This document shows positions 15,505 to 24,430 of a DNA stretch of 64,000 nt, piece after piece. The position numbers and the translations under genes are program-made. The DNA comes from an uncultured Lachnospiraceae bacterium (GTDB lineage Bacteria > Bacillota > Clostridia > Lachnospirales > Lachnospiraceae): the NCBI GenBank assembly GCA_947577185.1, contig CANPUE010000009.1, positions 1-64,000 of the forward strand, given 5' to 3'. Position 1 is the first letter of the stretch. Each line of letters begins with the position of its first letter. The notes beneath the pieces were generated by a model, which saw nothing but the letters and a program-made list of their open reading frames with translations, was not told the DNA's origin and did no database searches.

Positions 15505-16881
15505 ATGGAGCAGAAGAATACGGATGTAAAGGTTCCATTGATCAGTAAGATCGCTTATGGCATGGGGGATGTGGGATGTAATTTCAGCTGGATGTTTGTG
15601 GGGAATTTCCTGATGATATTCTATACGGATGTTTTCGGGATAGGGATGAGCGCGGTTGCCGGCCTGATGCTGTTCTCAAGATTCTGGGATGCAATTAATG
15701 ACCCGGTGATTGGCGGATTAAGTGATAAGACACATACGAAGTGGGGAAGATACCGCCCCTGGCTTTTAATCGCCGCGCCGCTGACAGCGCTGGTATTGAT
15801 GATGACTTTCTGGGCCCATCCGGACTGGTCATCGACTGCAAAGATTGTGTATATGGCGGTTACCTACTGTATTCTGGTATTGGGCTATACCTGTGTCAAC
15901 ATTCCTTACGGAACTTTGTGCGGTGCGATGACACAGAATATAGAGGAGCGGGCAAAAATTAACACATTCCGTTCCGTCAGTGCGATGATTGCAATCGGCA
16001 TTATTAATATCATAACAGTGCCTCTGATTGCGGCGCTTGGCAAAGGAAATGACAGGAGAGGCTATCTTTTGATCGCTGTCATTTATGGATGTATTTTTGC
16101 TGCATGCCATATCTTCTGTTTTGCAAAAACAAAAGAAGTTGTGGAAGTACCGGAGAAAGAAAAAACCCCCCTGAAAGTACAGCTATCTGCTGTTGCGAAA
16201 AACAGACCGTATATGATCGCTGTGGCAGGGCAGTTCCTGTTCGGGGTAACGCTTTATGGAAGGAATGCGGATGCACTTTATTATTTTACATATGTGGAGG
16301 GAAACCAGACCTTATTCAGTACCTATTCCCTTTTTATCATTATCCCTTCCATCATCGGCGCAGCCTGTTTCCCGCTGGTATTCAGACTGACAAACAATAA
16401 AGGCCGTTCGGCTTCCCTGTTTGCGCTGCTTACCGGGATCAGCATGTTCTGTATGTACTTTTTTACGGTTGGGCAGTCACCCGTTCCGTTCTACCTGTTT
16501 TCCTGCCTGGCACAATTTTTCTTCTCAGGATTTAACACGGCGATTTATGCAATTGTACCGGACTGCGTAGAATATGGTGAATGGAAAACAGGGCTTCGAA
16601 ATGACGGTTTTCAGTATGCATTTATTTCTTTGGGAAATAAGATTGGAATGGCGATCGGAACTTCTGTACTGGCAGGTGTTTTGGGCAGTCTGGGGTATGT
16701 GGCCAATCAACAGCAGAATCCGGCAGTGCTGGCTGTGATTAAGCATTCTTTCACGACAGTTCCCGGCCTGTTATGGATCGTAACAGCGGCAGTCTTATAT
16801 TTTTACCGCCTGAATAAAAAAGCCTATAATAAGATTGTGCAGGAGATTCAGGAAAGAAAGGAGGGCAGCAGACATGTTTGA
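15505..16881 (+). CDS. GPH family sugar:cation symporter
   Basis: A 458-residue, 12-helix transporter of the glycoside-pentoside-hexuronide family (MelB/GusB type). Family motifs are visible as FSRFWDAINDPVIGGLSDKT and KWGRYRPWLL (about residues 58-95). GAGGAGG lies before the ATG. It would import a sugar or polyol with Na+ or H+. It overlaps the sugar kinase gene by 8 bp, and the dehydrogenase is upstream, so one pathway is likely. The exact substrate is not readable. Confidence 0.85.
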   Translation: MEQKNTDVKVPLISKIAYGMGDVGCNFSWMFVGNFLMIFYTDVFGIGMSAVAGLMLFSRFWDAINDPVIGGLSDKTHTKWGRYRPWLLIAAPLTALVLMMTFWAHPDWSSTAKIVYMAVTYCILVLGYTCVNIPYGTLCGAMTQNIEERAKINTFRSVSAMIAIGIINIITVPLIAALGKGNDRRGYLLIAVIYGCIFAACHIFCFAKTKEVVEVPEKEKTPLKVQLSAVAKNRPYMIAVAGQFLFGVTLYGRNADALYYFTYVEGNQTLFSTYSLFIIIPSIIGAACFPLVFRLTNNKGRSASLFALLTGISMFCMYFFTVGQSPVPFYLFSCLAQFFFSGFNTAIYAIVPDCVEYGEWKTGLRNDGFQYAFISLGNKIGMAIGTSVLAGVLGSLGYVANQQQNPAVLAVIKHSFTTVPGLLWIVTAAVLYFYRLNKKAYNKIVQEIQERKEGSRHV

Positions 16882-18082
16882 TGTAGTTGCATTAGGAGAA
16901 TTGCTGATTGATTTTATTCAAAGCGGCAGCAGTACAGCAGGAAATCCGTTATTTGAGGCAAATCCGGGCGGAGCGCCGTGTAATGTACTGGCAATGCTTT
17001 CGCGTTTGGGGTATTCGACCGCGTTTATTGGCAAAGTGGGAGAAGATTATTTCGGCCGGTTGCTTGGGAAAACGATCAGGGAAACCGGTATTTCCGATGA
17101 AGGGCTGCTTTATGACCGCAATGTGAACACAACGCTGGCTCTGGTGCATACACTGGAGGGCGGAGACAGGGAATTTTCGTTTTACAGAAAACCGGGAGCG
17201 GATATCATGCTGACAGAGAAGGAAATTAACAGGAAACTGATTGATGGATGCAGGGTATTTCATTTCGGATCCCTTTCGCTCACAAATGAACCGGCGGCAA
17301 CCGCAACGAAAGCGGCTGCCGCATATGCAAAGAGTGAAGGCAGACTGATCTCGTTTGATCCTAATTTGCGGGAGCCTTTATGGGAGTGCGGAGAGGATGC
17401 GAAAGCAGCAATTTGGTATGGAATCGGGGAATGCGATGTCTTAAAGATTGCGGATAATGAGATAAAGTGGCTGACCGGAAAGGAAGATTATGATGAAGGC
17501 GTACGGATGATCAGAGAGCGGTCAAATATTAAGCTGGTCAATGTGACTTTGGGCAATGCGGGAAGCCTTGCATACTATATGGATCAGAAAGTTTACGGAA
17601 AACCATTCCTGAGTGACAGGACGATTGACACGACAGGAGCAGGCGATACTTTTTGCGCCTGCGTGATTGGCTTTTTACTGGAGCATGGTCTGGACAATTT
17701 GACACAGGCGGATCTGGAAAGAATGCTTTCTTTTGCAAATGCCGCGGCATCCATCGTGACAACCAGAAAGGGTGCAATCCGTTCCATGCCCGACAGGGAA
17801 GAGATCAATGCGTTGCTTGCAAACTATGATCAGAATCAGGAAGAAGCAAACAATGCCAGATCTTTTGACATTATTCTGGGTTCCGTAGATAAGGTAAAAG
17901 CATTTGTCAATGATATGAGCAAAATTGAAGGGGATGTACTCCTTTGCGTGGGGAAATATGTGATTGATGCAAAATCGATCATGGGAATTTTCAGTTTAGA
18001 GCTGTCAAAGCCGCTGCGGCTTGTAATAGAGAACTGGAGAGATGAGTATACGACAGTAATTGAAAGATATTTGCGACAGTGA
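16874..18082 (+). CDS. PfkB sugar kinase fused to HPr-like domain
   Basis: A 402-residue protein; AAGGAGG fixes the start at 16874. Residues 1-318 form a PfkB/fructokinase domain: GELLIDF, the NPGGAPCNVL motif, SFDPNLRE, and the signature DTTGAGDTF (252-260) with the catalytic Asp. Ordinary fructokinases end near residue 320. Here residues about 329-402 form an HPr-like domain: YVIDAKSIMGIFSLELSKP matches the HPr Ser46 region (Ser368 = Ser46), while the position of phosphoryl-carrying His15 is Ser337 and Arg17 is Asp339. That is the Crh pattern. The domain may make kinase activity or its partners respond to the HPr kinase/CcpA state. Confidence 0.85.
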   Translation: MFDVVALGELLIDFIQSGSSTAGNPLFEANPGGAPCNVLAMLSRLGYSTAFIGKVGEDYFGRLLGKTIRETGISDEGLLYDRNVNTTLALVHTLEGGDREFSFYRKPGADIMLTEKEINRKLIDGCRVFHFGSLSLTNEPAATATKAAAAYAKSEGRLISFDPNLREPLWECGEDAKAAIWYGIGECDVLKIADNEIKWLTGKEDYDEGVRMIRERSNIKLVNVTLGNAGSLAYYMDQKVYGKPFLSDRTIDTTGAGDTFCACVIGFLLEHGLDNLTQADLERMLSFANAAASIVTTRKGAIRSMPDREEINALLANYDQNQEEANNARSFDIILGSVDKVKAFVNDMSKIEGDVLLCVGKYVIDAKSIMGIFSLELSKPLRLVIENWRDEYTTVIERYLRQ

Positions 18083-18310
18083 AAGATGGCCATCAATGCT
18101 GCAAAAAATAAAGCGGCACAGGAATATTGAAAAGCATTTTCTGAAAAAACGGTGCCCTGAATAAAGAGAAACTGTCATGAAATGTCCTGAAATGTGATTC
18201 TGTTTGCGCTGTTGATACAAAAATTACGTCGCTGACGCAGATCGTATTTTATTGTTTGCCGCCTTGTGATATAAATAAGATGTCAATCATATTACGGGAG
18301 GATGGCAGAA

Positions 18311-18991
18311 ATGGTACGACGCGTTTCTTTTAAAGGCCGGCATTCCACTGGGAAATCCGGAATGAAAAAAGCGGTAATTGCGATGATAATGGGAGTGACC
18401 CTGTTGACATTTTCAGCGTGCGGGCAGACAGAGAATGAAGAAGATCAGACGAATATAATGAGCAGCACCGCAGAAGAAGATCAGACGAATATAATGAGCA
18501 GCACCGCAGAAGAAGATCATACGACGATAATGAGCAGCACCGCGGAAGAAGATCAGACGATTATAACGGGCAATACTGCGCAGGCAGGCGGAAATGTCGG
18601 TGAGAATCAGGAAACAAATAAGGATGAGATTGCAGATTCAGCCGATACTGATTTGACAGAACCGGAAAGCATGACAGGAGAATACGAGGGAGTATATTCG
18701 GATTATGATGTAAATGAACCATCATTACAAATCAAACAGAATAATGACGGAACCTGTCAAATTCAAATAGAACTATTCAGGCTGTGGTCTTTTGAGGATG
18801 GTGTTGGAAAGATCACAGAAGAAGGATTGGAATTTACAGCAACAGGTCCCGGTGGAAATATGGTTGATGGAATAATAAAACTGGATGAAGAAATTGCCTC
18901 CGTAACCATCTTTGGTCAGGAATGGCTTGATTTTGCAGGACTAAGTGAATACAAATTTTATAAAACATCAGATGTTCCTGACATTTCGTAG
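18311..18991 (+). CDS. lipoprotein with 12-residue tandem repeats
   Basis: A secreted lipoprotein of 226 residues from ATG 18311 (GGGAGG 9 nt upstream); ATG 18362 would give a more usual signal length. The signal helix ends in the lipobox FSAC. Four tandem 12-residue units follow (EEDQTNIMSSTA and variants), then an acidic linker and a C-terminal beta-rich domain of about 100 residues (from GEYEGVYSDYDV) resembling small extracytoplasmic domains without a known name. It directly precedes four ABC exporter genes and may be their external partner or immunity-type factor. An extended -10 (TGATATAAAT) lies upstream. Confidence 0.65.
   Translation: MVRRVSFKGRHSTGKSGMKKAVIAMIMGVTLLTFSACGQTENEEDQTNIMSSTAEEDQTNIMSSTAEEDHTTIMSSTAEEDQTIITGNTAQAGGNVGENQETNKDEIADSADTDLTEPESMTGEYEGVYSDYDVNEPSLQIKQNNDGTCQIQIELFRLWSFEDGVGKITEEGLEFTATGPGGNMVDGIIKLDEEIASVTIFGQEWLDFAGLSEYKFYKTSDVPDIS
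18433..18576 (+). repeat. 36-bp tandem repeat, four units
   Basis: Four 36-bp units in frame encode EEDQTNIMSSTA-like blocks. Units 1 and 2 are nearly identical at DNA level, and unit 4 is the most diverged. They form a flexible acidic tether next to the lipid anchor. Confidence 0.8.
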
Positions 18992-19002
18992 TGGGGGTAA
19001 AA

Positions 19003-20802
19003 ATGAACGGTTCAAAAAATATCTGGCACTTACTGATTCAGAAAAAATATGCAGTACTTGCAGCGCTTACGGCCGGTATACTGGTAATGACACTGGCGGC
19101 TTTTACCGTGCTGGAAGTGATCGTCCTGCAGCGCTTTTTGGATGGATTTTCTACGGCATCCATTCAGTTCCGGCAATCGCTTCTTTATATTGCGGCTCTG
19201 GCGGCCATGTATGCTTTCCGGTATTTCAAGACACCTCTTTTAAACTGGCTAAACGGCAGTATTGCGCTGCAGCTGCGTGAATCATTGGATCGCCTGATCA
19301 TAAAAAAAGCAGAACGCATATCGCTGGTATCGCTGGAACAGGCAGAGAATCAGGCGCTTCTTGGGCGTGTGCAGGACGCGCCGGAAAAACGCTATACAAA
19401 CGGATTATTTGCGATACTGGAAATAGCGGGCGGCGTGATACAGACAGCAGGGGTGCTGTTCCTGCTTGCAGGAAGCGTGCCTTACTATTTGTTTGTAATC
19501 CTGCTGCTGCTGGGATTGATGGTAATCGCGTTCAGAATAATCGGCAAAAACAGAGTGAAGCTGTACCATGCCAGGCAGGAGATTGGAAGGCGGGGAGATT
19601 ATCTGTCAGGAATCCTGTTTGACAGAAGACTCGCCCAGGAAAAAAAGCTGTTCGGCTATACCTCTTACATTCAAAAAATATATGAGGAAGAAAATATTCA
19701 GTCCAACAGAAAACTTCTTGGCCGGATTTTTGCCTCTAACATGATACTATGGTTTTATGATACCATTACCTTTCTTTTTTCCGCCTCCGCCTATCTGGTT
19801 TTTCTGATCCCATTGACCAGAGGGGAGATTAATATCGGTTTCTATATCGCAGTCATTCCTGCGCTGACAAGGCTTGGAACCTTCTTTGTCGCGGTGGGCA
19901 GCGAATATCTTCCGACTTATCAGGAATACCGTGCATGTTGTAAGGATATCACAGCTTTGGAAGAGCTGGAAGAGCAGTATTATATTCCTGCAATGAATGA
20001 AAGCCGTACTTCGGAAAGCAGCAAGGAACAAAAACGGCCATTATCTTTTCATGAAATCAGAGGGGAAAATATTGTTTTCCGTTATCCGGGAAGCGACAAC
20101 CCGGTTTTGAACGGTTTGAGTTTTACATGGAAAGCAGGAAAAAATTATGCGCTGGTGGGAGAAAACGGATGCGGCAAATCTACATTTGTAAAGCTGCTGA
20201 TGGGCTTTTATAAACCTGAGAGCGGCACAATTACGATTGACGGCAGGGATATTCAGGAGATGGCATTTTCAGAGCTGCAGAGCTGCTATTCTGCGGTATT
20301 TCAGGATTTTAACCGTTATGATTATACAATCAGGGAAAATATTGTGATGTCTGCCGCGGGCAGCGCCGCAAAACCGCAAATGGAACGGGCAGCAGAAGAG
20401 GCGGGGCTTGGCGAATGGATTTCAGGGCTTCCCGATGCATATGACACCGTGCTTGGCAGTCTCACAGAGGGCGGGTTGAATCTTTCGGGAGGCCAGTGGC
20501 AGCGTCTGGCAATTGCCCGTATGCTTTACCGCAACGCCGGCATTTACATATGGGATGAACCCACTGCGGCGATGGATCCGCTTGCGGAATCGAGACTTTA
20601 CACTGCGTTTTTGAAAAAACGCTCAGACAGTCTGACCAATATTTTCATCACCCACCGTCTGGGAGCCTGTGTCAGCGCAGACGAAATCTGCGTTTTGGCA
20701 GACGGACATTTTGTGGAGCAGGGAAGCCATGTGCAGCTGATGCAAAAGAAAGACGGCATGTACAGGAGTATGTTTGAGGCACAGAAAGGAATGTATGAAT
20801 GA
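19003..20802 (+). CDS. half ABC exporter 1
   Basis: A 599-residue fused permease-ATPase. Start ATG 19003, with GGGGG 5 nt upstream, is preferred over GTG 18991. The N-terminal part has about six membrane helices. The ATPase domain (about 345-599) has Walker A GENGCGKST, signature LSGGQWQR, Walker B IYIWDEP with the catalytic Glu, and the His switch ITHRLGA. As a half transporter it must pair, probably with the next gene, whose start overlaps its stop. LSGGQWQ is common in peptide/antibiotic exporters. No peptidase domain is present. Confidence 0.85.
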   Translation: MNGSKNIWHLLIQKKYAVLAALTAGILVMTLAAFTVLEVIVLQRFLDGFSTASIQFRQSLLYIAALAAMYAFRYFKTPLLNWLNGSIALQLRESLDRLIIKKAERISLVSLEQAENQALLGRVQDAPEKRYTNGLFAILEIAGGVIQTAGVLFLLAGSVPYYLFVILLLLGLMVIAFRIIGKNRVKLYHARQEIGRRGDYLSGILFDRRLAQEKKLFGYTSYIQKIYEEENIQSNRKLLGRIFASNMILWFYDTITFLFSASAYLVFLIPLTRGEINIGFYIAVIPALTRLGTFFVAVGSEYLPTYQEYRACCKDITALEELEEQYYIPAMNESRTSESSKEQKRPLSFHEIRGENIVFRYPGSDNPVLNGLSFTWKAGKNYALVGENGCGKSTFVKLLMGFYKPESGTITIDGRDIQEMAFSELQSCYSAVFQDFNRYDYTIRENIVMSAAGSAAKPQMERAAEEAGLGEWISGLPDAYDTVLGSLTEGGLNLSGGQWQRLAIARMLYRNAGIYIWDEPTAAMDPLAESRLYTAFLKKRSDSLTNIFITHRLGACVSADEICVLADGHFVEQGSHVQLMQKKDGMYRSMFEAQKGMYE

Positions 20803-22613
20803 AAAAGGTTGGTAATATTACGAAAGCATTAAAAGTGGTGATTCCGATTGCGCCTTTTGGGATGGCATTCTACCTGCTGCTGTCCCTGCCGGGAGCGGTA
20901 CTGCCGGCTTTTATGCTGGCCCTGCAGAAGACTGCTGTGGACCGTGCGGCGCTTTATGACAGCGGGCAGCCGTTTGGCTTCTATATGAAACCGGTTCTTT
21001 TGATGATAGGAATTTATATGATCATGAAACTGTTTGAACTGGTATCAAGACAGTATATGGAATTTGGATATTTTCGCGATGTTTTCCTCGGACTGGATAA
21101 CCGGATCCACAAAAAGAGTGCGGAGATTTCTTTAGAGTATTATGATAATGCCGAATACTATAACATCGTGGAAAATGCAAAAAATGCCTCCATGTTTCTG
21201 GTATTTACGGCAAATCTGGCCGTGCTGTCGGTGATTCTTGTTCTGAACCTTTTATCGGTGGGAACATACCTTGCCAGCCTGAACCCGGTACTGTATCTTT
21301 TTGTGGCGCTTGTGAGTATTCCTGTTATTGTGGAGAAGTTGCAGGAGGCAAAATATCAGGCCGCTTTCGTGCAGGAGAGCGTAGCGCCGGCCAGAAGAAA
21401 AAAATATGCGTTTGGGCTTCTTTCTTCCAGTGACCAGAAGAAAGAGATTACTCATTACGGGGCAGGGGATTACGTTGCAAAGAAATATTTATCAGCATGC
21501 ACGGAACTGGATAAGAAAGAAATACAGCATATCCGTGTGACAGGAAAACGCGGGCTGGCCTTTGCGGGAATCAAAGCCCTGTCTCACTGTTCAGCCCTGT
21601 TTTTGATGGCATTTTTGCTGATAAGAGGGAAAATCACGATAGGCGGTTTCTCCGTACTCCTTACAAGCTTTGCAGCCCTGACCAATATCTTCACACAGCT
21701 GTTTGATCATGCCGGGGAGATCATGCAGACGGGGATCATGTCCTCTGCTTTTTTTGAACTGATGGAGTTTGAAGTCAGGGACGGTGCCGGAGAGATGGGA
21801 GAAAGCGGCGAATATGCAAGGCTTACGCATGTTTCTTACAGATACCCCAACAGTGCAGAAGCAGCATTACATGATATTTCGCTGGTGATAAAGAAAGGAG
21901 AGCGGGTAGCCATTGTAGGAGAAAACGGCGCGGGAAAGACTACACTGGCGAAGCTTTTATCAGGATTTTTACTGCCCTCAGAAGGAAAAATGGAATTGGG
22001 CGGTATAGACCGCAGCATGCTGCGGGAGAGAAGCATATTTGACCGGATCAGTGCCGTATACCAGGACTATGGACGCTATAAACTGACCCTTGCGGAGAAT
22101 GTTTATCTGAGTGACACGGCGGGTGAGAACCACATCTTAAAAGAGCCGGATATGGAAAGGGTATGCAATGCCCTTGCATGGGCGGATCTTTTGTTTGACA
22201 AAAAGCCGGATCAAGTGGTTCTGGGAAAGGAATTTGGAGGAAGTGAGCTGTCAGGCGGCCAGTGGCAAAGGATTGCGCTCGCAAGAAGCTATTACAGGAA
22301 ACGCAGTGTGCTGCTTTTTGACGAGCCCACAGCCGCAATAGACCCGTTGGAAGAAATGGCGCTTTATGGGAAACTGGATGAACTTGCGGGAGAAAAAACA
22401 GTCATCCTTGTTACGCACAGGCTTGGTGCGGTACGCAATGCAGATAAGATTATTGTAATGGAGAACGGAAAGATAGCGGAGATGGGGAATTTTGAGGAAC
22501 TGATACGCTTAAAAGGATATTTCAATAACATTTGGACGGAGCAGACAAAATGGTATAAGGAAACATCCGAGCGTGGCGCGGGTGTGCGCGGCACAGGTCT
22601 GATTCTTTCATGA
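20799..22613 (+). CDS. half ABC exporter 2
   Basis: A 604-residue half transporter overlapping the previous gene by ATGA. Six predicted membrane helices in the first ~310 residues, then an ATPase domain with Walker A GENGAGKTT, signature ELSGGQWQR, Walker B LLFDEP and His switch VTHRLGA. All catalytic residues are present, so a heterodimer with exporter 1 would have two competent ATP sites, unlike degenerate-site exporters. The substrate is unknown. Confidence 0.85.
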   Translation: MKKVGNITKALKVVIPIAPFGMAFYLLLSLPGAVLPAFMLALQKTAVDRAALYDSGQPFGFYMKPVLLMIGIYMIMKLFELVSRQYMEFGYFRDVFLGLDNRIHKKSAEISLEYYDNAEYYNIVENAKNASMFLVFTANLAVLSVILVLNLLSVGTYLASLNPVLYLFVALVSIPVIVEKLQEAKYQAAFVQESVAPARRKKYAFGLLSSSDQKKEITHYGAGDYVAKKYLSACTELDKKEIQHIRVTGKRGLAFAGIKALSHCSALFLMAFLLIRGKITIGGFSVLLTSFAALTNIFTQLFDHAGEIMQTGIMSSAFFELMEFEVRDGAGEMGESGEYARLTHVSYRYPNSAEAALHDISLVIKKGERVAIVGENGAGKTTLAKLLSGFLLPSEGKMELGGIDRSMLRERSIFDRISAVYQDYGRYKLTLAENVYLSDTAGENHILKEPDMERVCNALAWADLLFDKKPDQVVLGKEFGGSELSGGQWQRIALARSYYRKRSVLLFDEPTAAIDPLEEMALYGKLDELAGEKTVILVTHRLGAVRNADKIIVMENGKIAEMGNFEELIRLKGYFNNIWTEQTKWYKETSERGAGVRGTGLILS

Positions 22614-22630
22614 AAAGAGTGTAAAGCTGT

Positions 22631-24430
22631 ATGGAAAACAGGAGAATCAATCTATATTCATTTTTTATCAGGATGACAAAATTATTACCGTTTCATACGG
22701 TGTTCTATGTAATATCTCAGGGTTTAGGGGCATTGATTCCTGCGGCGCAGACTTTGGCAATTGCCATGTTTATCAACAGCGTATCCGCCTTTGATACGCC
22801 GCAGCCTTCCGGTTCAAATGGAATCTTCTCTTTATTATTGATATTGGCGTGTGTCTTTTTCCAGAATATGATACCTGTAATAACACGGGTTGTAGATGCT
22901 TCCAGGAGAAACAGACTGACGTTTCATATGAACCGCGTATTGTTAAAAAAGCAAATGAATCTTTCTTATCAGTACATAGAGGACAGCAATACATGTAATT
23001 TGATTTATCGTGTCAGGGATAATTGCGTCAATTATTTTGACGAGGGCTATACCAATGTGATCAATAGTCTGGCACTTGCTGTAAAGCTGGCCTCGTTGAT
23101 GGCAATCATTTTCAGGGCAAGTATGGTAAGCGGTTTTGTTATTCTGGTAATTGTATATCCATTGCTTTTTTTAGCGATGAAGACAGGGAAAGCAAATTAT
23201 GTGCTGGAACAGGATGCGGAGACGGCAAAAAGAAAATATCAATATTTTTTTTCCGTACTGACCGGCAAAGAGGCGGCAAATGAGAGAAATCTGTTTGGAT
23301 TCAGCAATCATATAACACAAAAATATAACGAATTGTTTGATACTGCATTCGAAAAGGAAGCGAAGATCATAAAAAAACGCTACGCGAACATGAAGAGCGG
23401 TTCCATTGTCACGTTGATTGTTTCGATTTGTATTATGGCAGTCATGCTGCCCAGATTATTCAGAAATGAAATATCAGCAGGACTTTATATCGGACTGGCG
23501 GGAGCGGTTTTGGATTTCATTCAAAGCATGTCGTGGCAATTAGCCGGAATGATGCAGAATTATGCAAAGCTAAATCAGTTTTTGGATGATTATAATCGGT
23601 ACATGGAGCTGGATGAGCAGGCAGGCGCTGAGCAAGAGCCGGAAAGAATGCCTGTGACAGAGGCGTCATCGCTGGAATTTCGGAATGTCAGTTTCCGGTA
23701 TCCGGGGACGGACAGGGATATCCTGAAGAACTGTTCCTTTACACTCGCGGGAGGATGCAGTTACGCCGTAGTCGGAGAAAATGGGGCGGGAAAGACAACG
23801 ATTGCAAAGCTCATAATGGGATTATATGATAATTATGAAGGCGATATTTTAATCAATGACCGCAGTGTGAAAGCGTATTCCTATGGTGAATTAAAGGGAT
23901 TGGTCGCAGCGGTATTCCAGGACTTTGCAAGATATGAGCTTTCTGTAAAAGAGAATATTGGAATCGGAAAGATTGCACAGTATTCCCGGGCGGACTTAGA
24001 ACAAAATGAGATTGAGAATATATGTAATGGATTAAATATGACAGACTGGATTCGTTCTCTTCCCGGTGGATTTGATACCATGTTGGGAAAATTAGAAGAA
24101 GGGGGAGTTGACTTATCCGGAGGGCAATGGCAGAAAATTGCTATTGCCAGGCTGCTGTATAGTAAGGCGCCTGTTAATATTCTGGACGAACCGACTGCGG
24201 CCATGGACGCCATAGCGGAATCTAAGATTTACGAACTTTTCCAAAAGCTGAATATCGGAAAGTTCAATATACTCATTACACACCGGATGGGGGCAGCGCG
24301 CATAGCAGACGAAATTCTGGTGCTTCAAAATGGCGCAGTGGCAGAACAGGGAAAGCATGATTTGCTTATGAAGATAGAGAATGGCGTTTACAGGAAAATG
24401 TACGAGAGTCAGAGGCAGTGGTATGAATAA
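22631..24430 (+). CDS. half ABC exporter 3
   Basis: A 599-residue half transporter starting 17 nt after exporter 2. Membrane part about residues 15-320; ATPase part with Walker A GENGAGKTT, signature DLSGGQWQK, Walker B VNILDEP and His switch ITHRMGA. Its stop overlaps the start of exporter 4 by 8 bp, so exporters 3 and 4 form a second natural pair. Confidence 0.85.
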   Translation: MENRRINLYSFFIRMTKLLPFHTVFYVISQGLGALIPAAQTLAIAMFINSVSAFDTPQPSGSNGIFSLLLILACVFFQNMIPVITRVVDASRRNRLTFHMNRVLLKKQMNLSYQYIEDSNTCNLIYRVRDNCVNYFDEGYTNVINSLALAVKLASLMAIIFRASMVSGFVILVIVYPLLFLAMKTGKANYVLEQDAETAKRKYQYFFSVLTGKEAANERNLFGFSNHITQKYNELFDTAFEKEAKIIKKRYANMKSGSIVTLIVSICIMAVMLPRLFRNEISAGLYIGLAGAVLDFIQSMSWQLAGMMQNYAKLNQFLDDYNRYMELDEQAGAEQEPERMPVTEASSLEFRNVSFRYPGTDRDILKNCSFTLAGGCSYAVVGENGAGKTTIAKLIMGLYDNYEGDILINDRSVKAYSYGELKGLVAAVFQDFARYELSVKENIGIGKIAQYSRADLEQNEIENICNGLNMTDWIRSLPGGFDTMLGKLEEGGVDLSGGQWQKIAIARLLYSKAPVNILDEPTAAMDAIAESKIYELFQKLNIGKFNILITHRMGAARIADEILVLQNGAVAEQGKHDLLMKIENGVYRKMYESQRQWYE

